Counted from the first letter of the stretch, positions 1 to 8,259 are shown. The stretch is 27,199 nucleotides of DNA from WQUF01 sp031549885 (GCA_031549885.1 JAVBPD010000101.1:1-27199); one strand, 5' to 3'. Program-made: numbers and translations. The notes: generated from the letters alone by a model not told the origin.

Positions 1-69
1 GAGCCTCAGACTGTCGCTAATGTGCTAAATGTAGCATTTGGCAGTGAAAGTCTTAGAGAAACTGATTAG
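1..69 (+). CDS. C-terminal end of a protein, probably IS200/IS605 TnpB (partial)
   Basis: An open frame enters at base 1 and stops at TAG 67-69, giving 22 residues that end in SLRETD. The residues alone do not identify a family. The assignment rests on context: about 70 bases downstream is a GC-rich hairpin preceded by AAGAAC and followed by GGAGTATCA, which is how many IS200/IS605 right ends look in Firmicutes. TnpB is an RNA-guided nuclease encoded by these elements. It could equally be the tail of another protein. The 5' part lies outside the window. Confidence 0.4.
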   Translation, partial: EPQTVANVLNVAFGSESLRETD

Positions 70-166
70 CGTCTATAATGTTGTAACTATGAGATTTATC
101 TCATAGTGAGAGTATAGAAAAAGTCAATGTATCTAAGAACCACACTCCTTCAGGTGTGGGAGTATC
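70..166 (+). mobile_element. Putative IS200/IS605-type right end with candidate omegaRNA hairpins
   Basis: Two hairpins follow the presumed TnpB stop. The first pairs ACTATGAG (86-93) with CTCATAGT (100-107) across a 6-nt loop. The second pairs CCACAC (140-145) with GTGTGG (154-159), preceded by AAGAAC and followed by GAGTATCA. IS200/IS605 elements lack terminal inverted repeats and end in subterminal hairpins. The same right end forms the scaffold of the TnpB guide RNA. The exact last base is uncertain (about 165-170). Identification is from appearance only. Confidence 0.5.
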
Positions 167-183
167 AGCTAATGTGTGTCAAG

Positions 184-453
184 TTAAGCTAGCAATAGTC
201 CTATATCTGAAATTTCATCAAAAGGGCTCCATCCTTCAGGAATATCCTCAATTAATTCAATATCGATATTTTGCATATTTTTGTGCAGGTCTACGCCCAT
301 ATTAAAATTACTATTTCTCTTTAAAATAATTTGCCTCTCTTCCTTTGATCTTTTTTCGCTCTCCTCTTGAGAAAGTGAACTAAGCATATATTCAGTAACC
401 TCAACCTTGTGTAGTCTATAATTAGGTGATAAATCTATTCCACAGCAATTCAT
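184..453 (-). CDS. Hypothetical protein, 89 aa, possibly truncated at its 3' end
   Basis: An 89-residue frame begins with ATG at 453 and has a good ribosome binding site (AAGGGAG, about 6 bases upstream on the minus strand). The product is charged, with a Glu/Lys/Arg-rich middle (QEESEKRSKEER), no membrane segment and no motif I recognise. It contains two early cysteines (NCCG). The stop lies within about 20 bases of the presumed end of the IS200/IS605-like element, so the original C-terminus may have been cut off by insertion and the stop supplied by flanking DNA. The strong ribosome binding site argues that it is or was a real gene. No function is assigned. Confidence 0.5.
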   Translation of the reverse strand: MNCCGIDLSPNYRLHKVEVTEYMLSSLSQEESEKRSKEERQIILKRNSNFNMGVDLHKNMQNIDIELIEDIPEGWSPFDEISDIGLLLA

Positions 454-839
454 ACATAAACTCCCTTAAAGTAATTCTTTATTAATCTATATGATCTAAA
501 AAATCATTTAAGAACAAAATTAACAAAGCGATTGTCTGTCTTTAACGGCGACGCCTCAAAGTTTCTGTTCCCTGATACTATTTTCTAAGCTTTGGTAGAA
601 TTATAGCCAAATTAATTTAAGCCTGAAAGATCTGAGTAGTGACAAACTTTTTAAAGAGGAAATAGTGAAAGAATAAAGTTTTAAATATTTTTTAAAAACT
701 GATGAGCTTTGCAGAGGCATTAAAGGCATTAAAGATGAAATAGTTGGGAGATTAAATGAAGTGTGGTTAGCTAATTTTATTTTCTAACTTACACACTTCA
801 TTTTACACTACCTAATGGAGCATCCTACTCGATTTATAT
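454..839. other. 386-bp gene-poor stretch with decayed coding remnants and a terminator
   Basis: No intact gene is seen here. On the plus strand, 599-676 reads open and ends at TAA. The same frame continues after the stop from 677 to 786 with a protein-like composition (for example the run LCRGIKGIKDEIVGRLNEVW). This looks like a degraded gene tail, but I do not recognise the family. The hairpin at 754-803 is listed separately. Confidence 0.3.
754..803 (-). terminator. Hairpin terminator of the sugar operon
   Basis: AAATGAAGTGTG (754-765) pairs perfectly with CACACTTCATTT (792-803). An inner stem GTTAG/CTAAC (766-770/784-788) follows after a 3-nt bulge, leaving a 13-nt loop. It begins 36 bases beyond the stop of the binding-protein gene, the last gene of the minus-strand operon. 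The following T-run on the minus strand is short, so this may be a weak terminator or an mRNA 3'-end stabiliser. Confidence 0.5.
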
Positions 840-2000
840 CTATTTCAGAAGTTCCAAACGACCAGGATCATTTGCAAATACTTCTTTTTCATTTTCTTTG
901 GTAACAACTACTGGAGCAAGTTCGTAAATGCCAACATCCTTCTTGCCATTGTTTACACTAGTATCAGCTTTAGGCATATCATTGCCTGCTTGCAATGCTT
1001 TGATTATCTCAACTGTTTTCCCTACTAAAGCATCTGTAGGTTTTGCAACTGTTGAATACTGTTTGCCCTGCCAGATCCACTGAACTGATTCATTCTCAGC
1101 ATCAAGACCTGAAACAACAGGTATCTTTTGACCTGCCTGCTCTGATGCGGTAATAATAGCACGAGCTATGCCATCATTAGGTGAAAGAACACCATCAATT
1201 TCCTTATCTGAATAGAAACCTGAAAGTAGGGAATCCATACGAGCTTGTGCCTTTGAATTATCCCAGTCAAGTGTTGCGCACTGTGTAAAATCAGTTTGAC
1301 CTGATACCACTGTAAGTGTGCCATCATCGATTTTAGGTTTAAGTATGGTCATAGCACCTTTGAAGAAGTTTGGAGCATTAGGGTCAGCAGGACCACCACC
1401 GAATAGTTCGATATTGTAAGGGCCAGGTCCCTTATTAGCTGCTAATCCATCAAGCAGTGCTTGTCCTTGGAGTTCACCTGTCTTAATACTTCCAAACTGT
1501 ACTACACCATCAACACCAGTAGTATTTTCAAGTAAGCGATCGTAACCGATTATCTTTATACCAGCTGCTTCTGCTTCTTCTAGAACTGATCCCAATTGTG
1601 AACCATCGACAGGACCTACAACGATAACTTTAGCGCCATTTTGAATCATAGATTCAATCTGTTGTTGTTGTTGGGGTACCTTGTTATCAGCAGCTTGGAC
1701 AATTGATTTGAATCCTGCAGCTTCTAGCTGAGTCTTAAACATATCGTTTGCCTCTTTCCAGTTCTGTGTGCCAAGCCAAGGCAACGAAACACCAATAAGT
1801 GCATCTTTTGCAAACCCTGTTGTGGGAGCTGGAGCTTCAGTAGTAGTTACTTGTGCCTGTGTGGAATTAGACTGGGTCTGTGCCGAAGTAGTTGAAGTAG
1901 CCGAAGTGGTGGAAGTACTATCACTGCGTCCTCCACCGCAACCAGCCAGTGTCATTACAGAGAGAAGCGTTAACGCCAACATACTAATACTTTTTTTCAT
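840..2000 (-). CDS. chvE: Sugar-binding lipoprotein of a CUT2 ABC transporter (ChvE-like)
   Basis: Extracytoplasmic monosaccharide-binding protein that captures sugar and passes it to the permease encoded just upstream. Residues 1-21 form a lipoprotein signal ending in the lipobox LAGC, with Cys21 as the lipidation site. A Ser/Thr/Gln-rich linker follows to about residue 62. The rest is a periplasmic-binding-protein-1 type domain. Hallmarks shared with ChvE-type proteins include QIESMIQNGAKVIVV, the IGYDRL segment, NIELFGG and the late VVSGLDAE motif. At 386 residues it is longer than typical ChvE, mainly because of the linker. The start is fixed by AGGAGG at 2010-2015. It is the last gene of the operon, 47 bp after the permease gene. 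The exact sugar cannot be read from the sequence. Confidence 0.9.
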   Translation of the reverse strand: MKKSISMLALTLLSVMTLAGCGGGRSDSTSTTSATSTTSAQTQSNSTQAQVTTTEAPAPTTGFAKDALIGVSLPWLGTQNWKEANDMFKTQLEAAGFKSIVQAADNKVPQQQQQIESMIQNGAKVIVVGPVDGSQLGSVLEEAEAAGIKIIGYDRLLENTTGVDGVVQFGSIKTGELQGQALLDGLAANKGPGPYNIELFGGGPADPNAPNFFKGAMTILKPKIDDGTLTVVSGQTDFTQCATLDWDNSKAQARMDSLLSGFYSDKEIDGVLSPNDGIARAIITASEQAGQKIPVVSGLDAENESVQWIWQGKQYSTVAKPTDALVGKTVEIIKALQAGNDMPKADTSVNNGKKDVGIYELAPVVVTKENEKEVFANDPGRLELLK

Positions 2001-2047
2001 TATCTTTTACCTCCTATTTTTTTAAGTTATAATGCCTTTTACAAAGT

Positions 2048-3298
2048 TTATTTGGAAACTCTGTTATCAGAATCTTCCAGTTTGGATTTGCTTTCTTTAT
2101 CAGAAAACAAAGTACCTATAATTGAGCGACGACCTTGCTGTTTGTTGTAAACATCGAATGCAACTGCAGCAAGTAACACCAAACCCTTTATAACTTGAGT
2201 GCGGTCAGCGCCAACGCCCATGAGCATGAGTCCAGAATTGAGAACGGCCATAACCATCCCACCTATCATAGTTTGCAAAACTGTTCCAATACCTCCTGAA
2301 ACAGCTGCACCGCCGATAAAGACAGATGCAATAGCATCCAGCTCCCAGCCGATGCCATCTGAAGGACCAGCAGCAGTTGAACGACCTACAAACATGATTC
2401 CAGCTAAAGCTGCTAACATAGACATATTGAGCATGGTTAAGAAATAAGTTTTTTGGACATTAACGCCAGACAATGCAGCTGCACCTTTATTACCACCAAC
2501 AGCATATATGTGACGACCAAACCTAGTACGCTGAGTGATGGTGTGATATATAATAACCAAAATAACAAGAATCAATCCTGGCACAGGAAAAGATGTACCG
2601 GGCCGACCTGAACCGAAAAGCCAAGTGATGTAGATAATGATAGCGCCTACTAAAATAATTCGCACTATCACAGGCCAAAGTTCCTTTCGCTTTCCAAGTA
2701 GCTTTGCAGAATGATTGTGATGACGCAATTGTAAATAAGTGAAAGCGGCAATTGCTATTATTCCTAGCATCAGTGTAGAGTTGTTCATTCCTGTAAATGC
2801 TGGTCCCCACTCAGGCAAATATCCAGCACCAAACCATTTAAGTTCTGGTGGTGCAGGCACCGAGATGGACTTTGATATCCAGATAACACCACCTCGAAAG
2901 ATCATCATACCACCCAATGTTGTTATAAATCCAGGTATACCTAGCTTAGATACCCAGAACCCTTGCCATGCTCCTGCTATGATTCCTATTGTTATGGCAA
3001 ATAGTACAGCAAGCCACCAGGGAAAATGTAAATCCCTTGCCACAAGAGCCATAGCCATCCCAGCAAATCCAGCTACGGAACCCACCGATAAATCGATCTG
3101 TCCAATAACGATAACCATAAGCATTCCAATTGCAAGCACCAGCACATAAGCGTTGCCAGACAGAAGGTTCTGGAAGTTTGAGGCAGTAACCATTCTCCCT
3201 CCTGAGGTGATGTTGAATATAACAATTAAAACAACTAAAGCTATTACCATGGTGAACTGACGGAGTTCACCACCTAATACTTGCTTAACATATTTCAT
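2048..3298 (-). CDS. gguB: CUT2 sugar ABC transporter permease (GguB/XylH-like)
   Basis: Integral membrane permease of the monosaccharide transporter. The 416-residue product has about ten hydrophobic segments and the family features GQIDLSVGSVAGFAG in the first third and a late glycine-rich AVSGGIGTVLQTMIGG region. The length fits the long XylH/GguB-type permeases rather than the shorter RbsC type. A basic segment near the middle (LGKRKELW) separates two hydrophobic blocks, as in that longer subtype. The gene lies 23 bp after the ATPase gene and 47 bp before the binding-protein gene. The ribosome binding site is weak (AAAGGA), so translation may depend partly on the upstream gene. Confidence 0.9.
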   Translation of the reverse strand: MKYVKQVLGGELRQFTMVIALVVLIVIFNITSGGRMVTASNFQNLLSGNAYVLVLAIGMLMVIVIGQIDLSVGSVAGFAGMAMALVARDLHFPWWLAVLFAITIGIIAGAWQGFWVSKLGIPGFITTLGGMMIFRGGVIWISKSISVPAPPELKWFGAGYLPEWGPAFTGMNNSTLMLGIIAIAAFTYLQLRHHNHSAKLLGKRKELWPVIVRIILVGAIIIYITWLFGSGRPGTSFPVPGLILVILVIIYHTITQRTRFGRHIYAVGGNKGAAALSGVNVQKTYFLTMLNMSMLAALAGIMFVGRSTAAGPSDGIGWELDAIASVFIGGAAVSGGIGTVLQTMIGGMVMAVLNSGLMLMGVGADRTQVIKGLVLLAAVAFDVYNKQQGRRSIIGTLFSDKESKSKLEDSDNRVSK

Positions 3299-3321
3299 AA
3301 AGTATTTCAGTCCTTTCCTGA

Positions 3322-4863
3322 TTAAGATTTAGCAGTAGAAGTCTTTGTCATCATTCTCATAAATTTTTCCTGATTAAACTCGTTGCGGTTAAGCACACCT
3401 GTTATACTTCCTTCAAAAATTGTGTATATCCTATCCGACATACCCAAAAGCTCAGGCAGTTCAGAAGAAATCATTATAACAGCTTTTCCCTGATCCGCAA
3501 TCTCATGAATCAGGCGATATATCTCATACTTAGCGCCGACATCAATGCCTCTAGTTGGCTCATCAAGGATAAGAACATCTGGTTCAGTAAACATCCACTT
3601 GCCTAAAACAACTTTTTGTTGATTCCCGCCAGATAGTGTGTTTACGTTAGCATTAACGCTAGGTGCTTTGATATTTATAGAATGTCGATACTTTTCGCTT
3701 ACCCTGAACTCCTCATCCAAATCAAGTAATCTTCCTCTCACAATTGCATTGAGATTTGCTGACACAATAGTCATGCGGATACTGTCAATCAGATTAAGAC
3801 CTAATGTCTTGCGATCCTCGGGCACGTAAGCAATGCCATGACGAATAGCTGAAGCAACTGAAATTATCTTAACCGATACCCCTCTAATTTTAATTGTACC
3901 TCCACGGTAGATGCCGTAATTGCGCCCAAAGATAGAACGCATAAGTTCAGTTCTTCCAGCACCCATAAGTCCAGCAAAACCAACTATCTCACCAGATCTA
4001 ACAAAAAAGTTGGATCTCTTACATACTAGCCTGCCTGGAATATTGGGATCCTCAACACACCAATCGGATACTTCAAATATGACATCTCCAATATGTGATG
4101 TGTGTGGTGGGTAGCGGTTTTCAATAGAACGCCCAACCATAGCACGAATAATGCGATCCTCATCCACATGTCCGGATTCTACAGTATAAGTTTCCACAGT
4201 ACGGCCATCACGAATTACTGTGATGGAGTCAGCTATTGCCGCAATCTCGTTAAGCTTGTGCGAAATCATAATTGAGGTAATGTCCTTGTTTTTCAATTCT
4301 CGAATAAGATTGAGTAAATTAGCTGAGTCAGATTCGTTCAGTGCAGAGGTAGGTTCGTCAAGAATAAGCAACTTGACGTTTTTAGACAGAGCTTTGGCTA
4401 TTTCAACTAGTTGCTGCTGACCTACACCTAGATTCTTTATCAAAATGTTAGGGTCCAAAGTCAGTCCCACCCGTGCAAGTAGATCCACCGTAAGTTGTCT
4501 AGATGTATCCCAATCAATGAGACCATGCTTTACCACTTCGTTTCCCATAAAGATGTTTTCCATAATAGACAGCTCTGGGATCATTGTAAGTTCTTGGTGA
4601 ATAATTACAATACCAGCTCTCTCTGATTCTTTAATATCCTTAAAAGCTATTTTGTTCTCCATGTAAGTAATATTGCCTTCATAAGTGCCATAAGGGTAAA
4701 CCCCAGACAAGATCTTCATTAAGGTTGATTTTCCTGCGCCATTCTCACCACAAATTGCGTGAATGTGACCTCGTTGCACTTCCAGTGTCACGTCATCCAG
4801 CGCACGCACTCCGGGAAAGACTTTAGTAATGCCTTGCATCTCAAGGATTAAAGGATGTTTCAT
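3322..4863 (-). CDS. gguA: CUT2 sugar ABC transporter ATPase, two ABC domains (GguA-like)
   Basis: Cytoplasmic ATPase that powers sugar import. The 513-residue protein has two fused ABC domains. The first has Walker A GENGAGKST (39-47), a signature LGVGQQQ and Walker B LLILDEPTSAL. The second has a degenerate Walker A (GLMGAGRTE, lacking the Lys), an intact LSGGNQQ signature and VLILDEPTRG. One good and one degenerate P-loop is normal for CUT2 ATPases such as RbsA, XylG and GguA. The start is supported by GGGAGG just upstream. A 109-bp gap separates it from the phosphatase gene, so an extra internal promoter is possible, though I see no clear one. Confidence 0.93.
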   Translation of the reverse strand: MKHPLILEMQGITKVFPGVRALDDVTLEVQRGHIHAICGENGAGKSTLMKILSGVYPYGTYEGNITYMENKIAFKDIKESERAGIVIIHQELTMIPELSIMENIFMGNEVVKHGLIDWDTSRQLTVDLLARVGLTLDPNILIKNLGVGQQQLVEIAKALSKNVKLLILDEPTSALNESDSANLLNLIRELKNKDITSIMISHKLNEIAAIADSITVIRDGRTVETYTVESGHVDEDRIIRAMVGRSIENRYPPHTSHIGDVIFEVSDWCVEDPNIPGRLVCKRSNFFVRSGEIVGFAGLMGAGRTELMRSIFGRNYGIYRGGTIKIRGVSVKIISVASAIRHGIAYVPEDRKTLGLNLIDSIRMTIVSANLNAIVRGRLLDLDEEFRVSEKYRHSINIKAPSVNANVNTLSGGNQQKVVLGKWMFTEPDVLILDEPTRGIDVGAKYEIYRLIHEIADQGKAVIMISSELPELLGMSDRIYTIFEGSITGVLNRNEFNQEKFMRMMTKTSTAKS

Positions 4864-4972
4864 AATCTACCTCCCTCTAAGCTTTTATTTTACAAGCAAG
4901 TAATGAATTATGAGTGAACCAATTATATGTATCAACAAAAAAATGTTGCATCCATGAATTATTATATTTACT

Positions 4973-5797
4973 TTACTTAAAATTTAGTTGCATAAGTCCA
5001 GCAAGCACACCATCGTGATCATTGTCCAATGTAACATTTTGCGCCTGTCTTTTTACTTCTTCTGGTGCGTTTCCCATGGCAAATGATGTGCCAGTAACAA
5101 GAAACATATCTATGTCGTTAAAATTGTCGCCGAAAGACACTGTAGACTCAATGGAAATGCCATATTCCTTGCACAGATACTTGATCGCACTAGATTTTGA
5201 AGCAGCACCATTCATTATTTCAAGATAAGTGTCTTTAGAGCGGTAAATAGAAAGCTCAGGATATTTTTCATTAAGCACTTTGTTAAGGCAAGCGATCTGT
5301 TCTGCTTCTCCCATACACAGAATCTTATGAGCATGCCATTTGTGAGAAACAAAATTAGAAATTTTCCTTTCTGTTGGCACTGATAAAGTGATGTTTTGTT
5401 CCTGCACTACCCATTTATCATTATGAATATTATCTACAATCCAATCATTGTAGCAATAGATGCTGCAGCTAACATTATTCCACTCTGCTTTAATAAATGA
5501 TTCAATTAGAACAGCTTTTTCATGCTCTATGTGAGCAGTTTTGATACAATCTCCAACTTCACTGAGAATAAGTGCTCCGTTGTAACAAATAATTGGTGCT
5601 TTTATCTCCATATCTCTTTGTAATGGCAAAATACCTGAAGGCATGCGAGCTGATACCAATATAAATGGTATACCACTGCAATAAAGCTCTTGTATTTTTT
5701 GTTTAGTACCACTTGAAATTTCATTGTTTGAGTTTATGAGTGTTCCATCAATGTCGCAAAAGATCATTTTATATTGCGTTGTTTTTGGGTAAATCAA
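4973..5797 (-). CDS. Cof-type HAD-superfamily sugar phosphatase
   Basis: Predicted Mg-dependent phosphatase of the Cof/HAD-IIB group, which commonly acts on sugar phosphates. Motif I is DIDGT with nucleophile Asp15, motif II is in LVSAR, and motif IV is FGDNFNDIDMF near the C-terminus. The 274 residues match the family. The start used is TTG at 5797, which has AAGGGG about 11 bases upstream. ATG at 5767 (residue 11) is an alternative that still keeps motif I but has no ribosome binding site. The gene follows the kinase gene by 81 bp. Its role may be to relieve accumulation of a phosphorylated sugar, which is an inference from context. Confidence 0.85.
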   Translation of the reverse strand: MIYPKTTQYKMIFCDIDGTLINSNNEISSGTKQKIQELYCSGIPFILVSARMPSGILPLQRDMEIKAPIICYNGALILSEVGDCIKTAHIEHEKAVLIESFIKAEWNNVSCSIYCYNDWIVDNIHNDKWVVQEQNITLSVPTERKISNFVSHKWHAHKILCMGEAEQIACLNKVLNEKYPELSIYRSKDTYLEIMNGAASKSSAIKYLCKEYGISIESTVSFGDNFNDIDMFLVTGTSFAMGNAPEEVKRQAQNVTLDNDHDGVLAGLMQLNFK

Positions 5798-5878
5798 AAG
5801 AACTCACACCCCTTCAATGGTTATTCTCTTTTGCTCTATAAAAAACGTTTACTAAATATTTTACGCTCTTACTTGCCT

Positions 5879-6859
5879 TCATATTCTGAAAACATCAGCC
5901 ATGCACTTCTTGATTTCGTAAGCAGTAGGAATAGCAGGTATTGCACCTTTTTTTGTGGTTGCAAGTGAACCAGTAGCATTGGCAAAATCCAACATAAAAG
6001 TTACTTCTTCATCTGTCAACTGCTCAGGGTGCTTACCACTTTGCAACAGACAGTACAACATTCCTCCTAAAAAACAATCTCCAGCACCAGTGGTATCTAT
6101 TGTCTTTACATCATAGGCACCAGCGCTCCACACTTTACCTTTGATGCTGCAAGTGCAGCCCCGTGATGCCTGGGTCACCACCACCATAGCAGGTGCAAAT
6201 TTTGATTCAATCCTTTGGCATATTTTCACAGAATCAGTTTCGCCAAACAAAAACTCTCCTTCTTCTTCTGATAGCTTAAAAATATCAGCAAATGATGCAG
6301 CGCTTAAAATCTCCTGTAGAGCTTCCTTTGGATTCTTCCACAGCGATAGGCGAAGATTTGGGTCATAGCTAATAATGCTACCAGCCTGTTTTGCCCGTTT
6401 CACAGCATATAATGTGGCATCTCTAGATGGTTCTCCAGTTAATGAAACCGATCCGAAATGAAATATCCGTGCCTTAGGAAAATCCATGTTCTCTAAATCC
6501 TTGCGAGAAAGCCCAATATCTGCAGTACTGGTACGATAAAAGGAAAAGCTACGGTTGCCCTTGCTGTCTAGACATACAAAAGCAAGTGTTGTGGGTTCAT
6601 CTTTAGATATTTGTATTTTACTGATATCCACCCCACACTGGGCCAGTGTAGCAATACAATCCTTGCCAAAAACATCATCTCCCACTCTTCCAATATAACC
6701 AGAGCTGTAACCAAGCTTTGCTACAACGCATGCAACATTGGCAGGTGCACCACCAGGGTTCATTTGGTAGAGTGGCTTAGAAACCTCAGGTATCTGATAT
6801 GGTACACAATCTACCAGTATTTCTCCTATGCTCATAAAATCTTTCTGGTGTGTATCCAT
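5879..6859 (-). CDS. scrK: PfkB-family carbohydrate kinase, fructokinase-like
   Basis: Cytoplasmic ATP-dependent sugar kinase of the ribokinase/PfkB family, 326 residues. The N-terminal substrate motif is NPGGAPANVA (about 34-43), which is typical of fructokinases. The C-terminal signature DTTGAGDCF (255-263) carries the catalytic base Asp261 and the anion hole. An ideal AAGGAGG site lies between the regulator stop and this ATG, with only 15 bp between the two genes. The position after a ROK regulator and before a sugar importer fits phosphorylation of the imported hexose. Fructose is the best guess, but other ketoses or 2-keto sugar acids are possible, so the symbol is tentative. Confidence 0.8.
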   Translation of the reverse strand: MDTHQKDFMSIGEILVDCVPYQIPEVSKPLYQMNPGGAPANVACVVAKLGYSSGYIGRVGDDVFGKDCIATLAQCGVDISKIQISKDEPTTLAFVCLDSKGNRSFSFYRTSTADIGLSRKDLENMDFPKARIFHFGSVSLTGEPSRDATLYAVKRAKQAGSIISYDPNLRLSLWKNPKEALQEILSAASFADIFKLSEEEGEFLFGETDSVKICQRIESKFAPAMVVVTQASRGCTCSIKGKVWSAGAYDVKTIDTTGAGDCFLGGMLYCLLQSGKHPEQLTDEEVTFMLDFANATGSLATTKKGAIPAIPTAYEIKKCMADVFRI

Positions 6860-6874
6860 CTCTTGCCTCCTTTC

Positions 6875-8086
6875 TTATTTATTCGCCACCAAAAACATAC
6901 TAGGCAATTGTAAAACTTTATCCGTGGCTATAGCAGCTGAACCATACAAGGTGGGGTCAACATTTAGGGTGGATATTTTAATTTGCACTTTGGTATGCAG
7001 TTCAGAAATAACACGTTGCTTTACCACATCTAGAACAATAGGCAATATCAAATCCCCTCCCTTGGACACACTATCGCCAATAACAATAACATCAGGGTTA
7101 TAAGCGTTTATAAGAGTAACACAACCATATCCAATATATTCAGCTATCTCATGTACAATATCTTGTGCTTTTTTATTGCCGCTGCGAGCTGCTTCAAAAA
7201 CAGCATTACATGTCTCTAGTTTTTGAACTTGTCCATTGATGAGGCATTCTGGCACTCGCTCTTTTGCCATCTTGAGCATGGCTTGAGCGGAGCAATATAT
7301 CTCAAGACAACCATAATTGCCGCATTCACAGCGTGGACCATGGACATCTACACTTATGTGTCCAATTTCACTTGCTGTACCCTGTACACCAAATAACAAT
7401 TTGCCTTCATCAATAATACCAGAACCAACACCTTCACCTACTAAAAAATAGGCAAGTGTATGCATTGGACGGGTATGATCGCCAAACAACCATTCTGCTA
7501 GTGCACCTGCTTTAGCATCATGCTCTATAAAAAAAGGTTTATTAAACTCTTCTTTAAACTCTTCAATAAAATTGATATTGTGCCAAGTGGGCATTTGGGT
7601 CACCACTGCAATGTGTCCTTGATCTCGCAAATAAGGACCTGGTAGTGCTATACCAATAGCAACTACATTTTTATACTTTTTTAGCGTTTCATGTATCTGC
7701 TTTTTCATTGTGGAAAGCACAGCATTCTGGTCTTGTTCAAGAGAATATTGGGTTTCTGTTTGAGTGTATACTTTCCCTAATATATCGAATACACCCACAG
7801 CAAACATTTGCCTTGCAAACTTTACCCCGATTACTTGGTATTTATCAGCATTTAGCTTTAGCCCAATTGAGCGGCGATTGCCATTGCCCTTCATGATGCC
7901 AACCTCTGAGACAACCCCCATTTCAATTAGCGCTGCCACTATTTTTGTAATGGCTGCTTGGGTAAGCCCTATTTGTTTAGAGATTTCTGCTCTAGAGCAA
8001 ACCTCCCTTTGTTGCAAAATCTTTACAACAGCAGAGCGATTCATTTCAATCAAATCACTATTGTTGCTACCTATTGTATCTTGCAT
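6875..8086 (-). CDS. ROK-family transcriptional repressor of the sugar operon
   Basis: Sugar-responsive DNA-binding regulator of 403 residues. Residues 15-65 form a winged helix-turn-helix (SRAEISKQIGLTQAAITKIV). A ROK sugar-binding/kinase-like domain follows, with GVGSGII and the zinc motif made of His243 and Cys253, Cys255 and Cys260 in CECGNYGCLE. The combination is typical of XylR/NagC-type regulators. It is the first gene of the operon and its promoter carries a large palindrome (8123-8167), so negative autoregulation with relief by the transported sugar is likely. The start has GAGAGGAG upstream. The symbol xylR is avoided because the sugar is not known. Confidence 0.88.
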   Translation of the reverse strand: MQDTIGSNNSDLIEMNRSAVVKILQQREVCSRAEISKQIGLTQAAITKIVAALIEMGVVSEVGIMKGNGNRRSIGLKLNADKYQVIGVKFARQMFAVGVFDILGKVYTQTETQYSLEQDQNAVLSTMKKQIHETLKKYKNVVAIGIALPGPYLRDQGHIAVVTQMPTWHNINFIEEFKEEFNKPFFIEHDAKAGALAEWLFGDHTRPMHTLAYFLVGEGVGSGIIDEGKLLFGVQGTASEIGHISVDVHGPRCECGNYGCLEIYCSAQAMLKMAKERVPECLINGQVQKLETCNAVFEAARSGNKKAQDIVHEIAEYIGYGCVTLINAYNPDVIVIGDSVSKGGDLILPIVLDVVKQRVISELHTKVQIKISTLNVDPTLYGSAAIATDKVLQLPSMFLVANK

Positions 8087-8114
8087 TTTATGAACTGCTC
8101 CTCTCTGTTATAAC

Positions 8115-8120
8115 ATTATA
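8115..8120 (-). promoter_or_regulatory. -10 element of the ROK/sugar operon promoter
   Basis: On the minus strand this reads TATAAT, about 30 bases upstream of the regulator ATG. A poor -35 (TTAATA-like) would fall inside the palindrome at 8123-8167, so a repressor bound there would block RNA polymerase. Confidence 0.5.
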
Positions 8121-8122
8121 TA

Positions 8123-8167
8123 TTCTTGTGTTAATGTATTAACTTAGTTAATACATTAACACAAGAA
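8123..8167. promoter_or_regulatory. 45-bp palindrome, probable ROK repressor operator
   Basis: CTTGTGTTAATGTATTAAC (8125-8143) and GTTAATACATTAACACAAG (8147-8165) are exact inverted copies around a 3-bp centre. Two further base pairs on each side extend the arms to 21 bp. It starts 3 bp upstream of the -10. ROK regulators bind TTA/TAA-rich inverted repeats, so this is the natural operator for the adjacent regulator. It lacks a T-run and no gene ends here, so it is not a terminator. Confidence 0.8.
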
Positions 8168-8259
8168 AGTTAAAAAATCAATAATTTTCTTTTAAAAAGT
8201 AAAGAAATAGTTATAAAAGGATGTGTCAAACTTTAAACACATTATAAGCACAAATTCTA

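Noticed and set aside
2739..3149. 136-residue plus-strand frame opposite the permease gene
   Set aside because: Complementary to well-conserved permease sequence; Pro/Ile/Ser-rich composition typical of an antisense shadow.
4930..4960. CAACA/TGTTG mini-hairpin between the HAD and ATPase genes
   Set aside because: A 5-bp stem with a homopolymer loop is too weak to call a terminator.
7764..8093. 109-residue plus-strand frame opposite the ROK gene
   Set aside because: Antisense to the helix-turn-helix coding region; no start signals.
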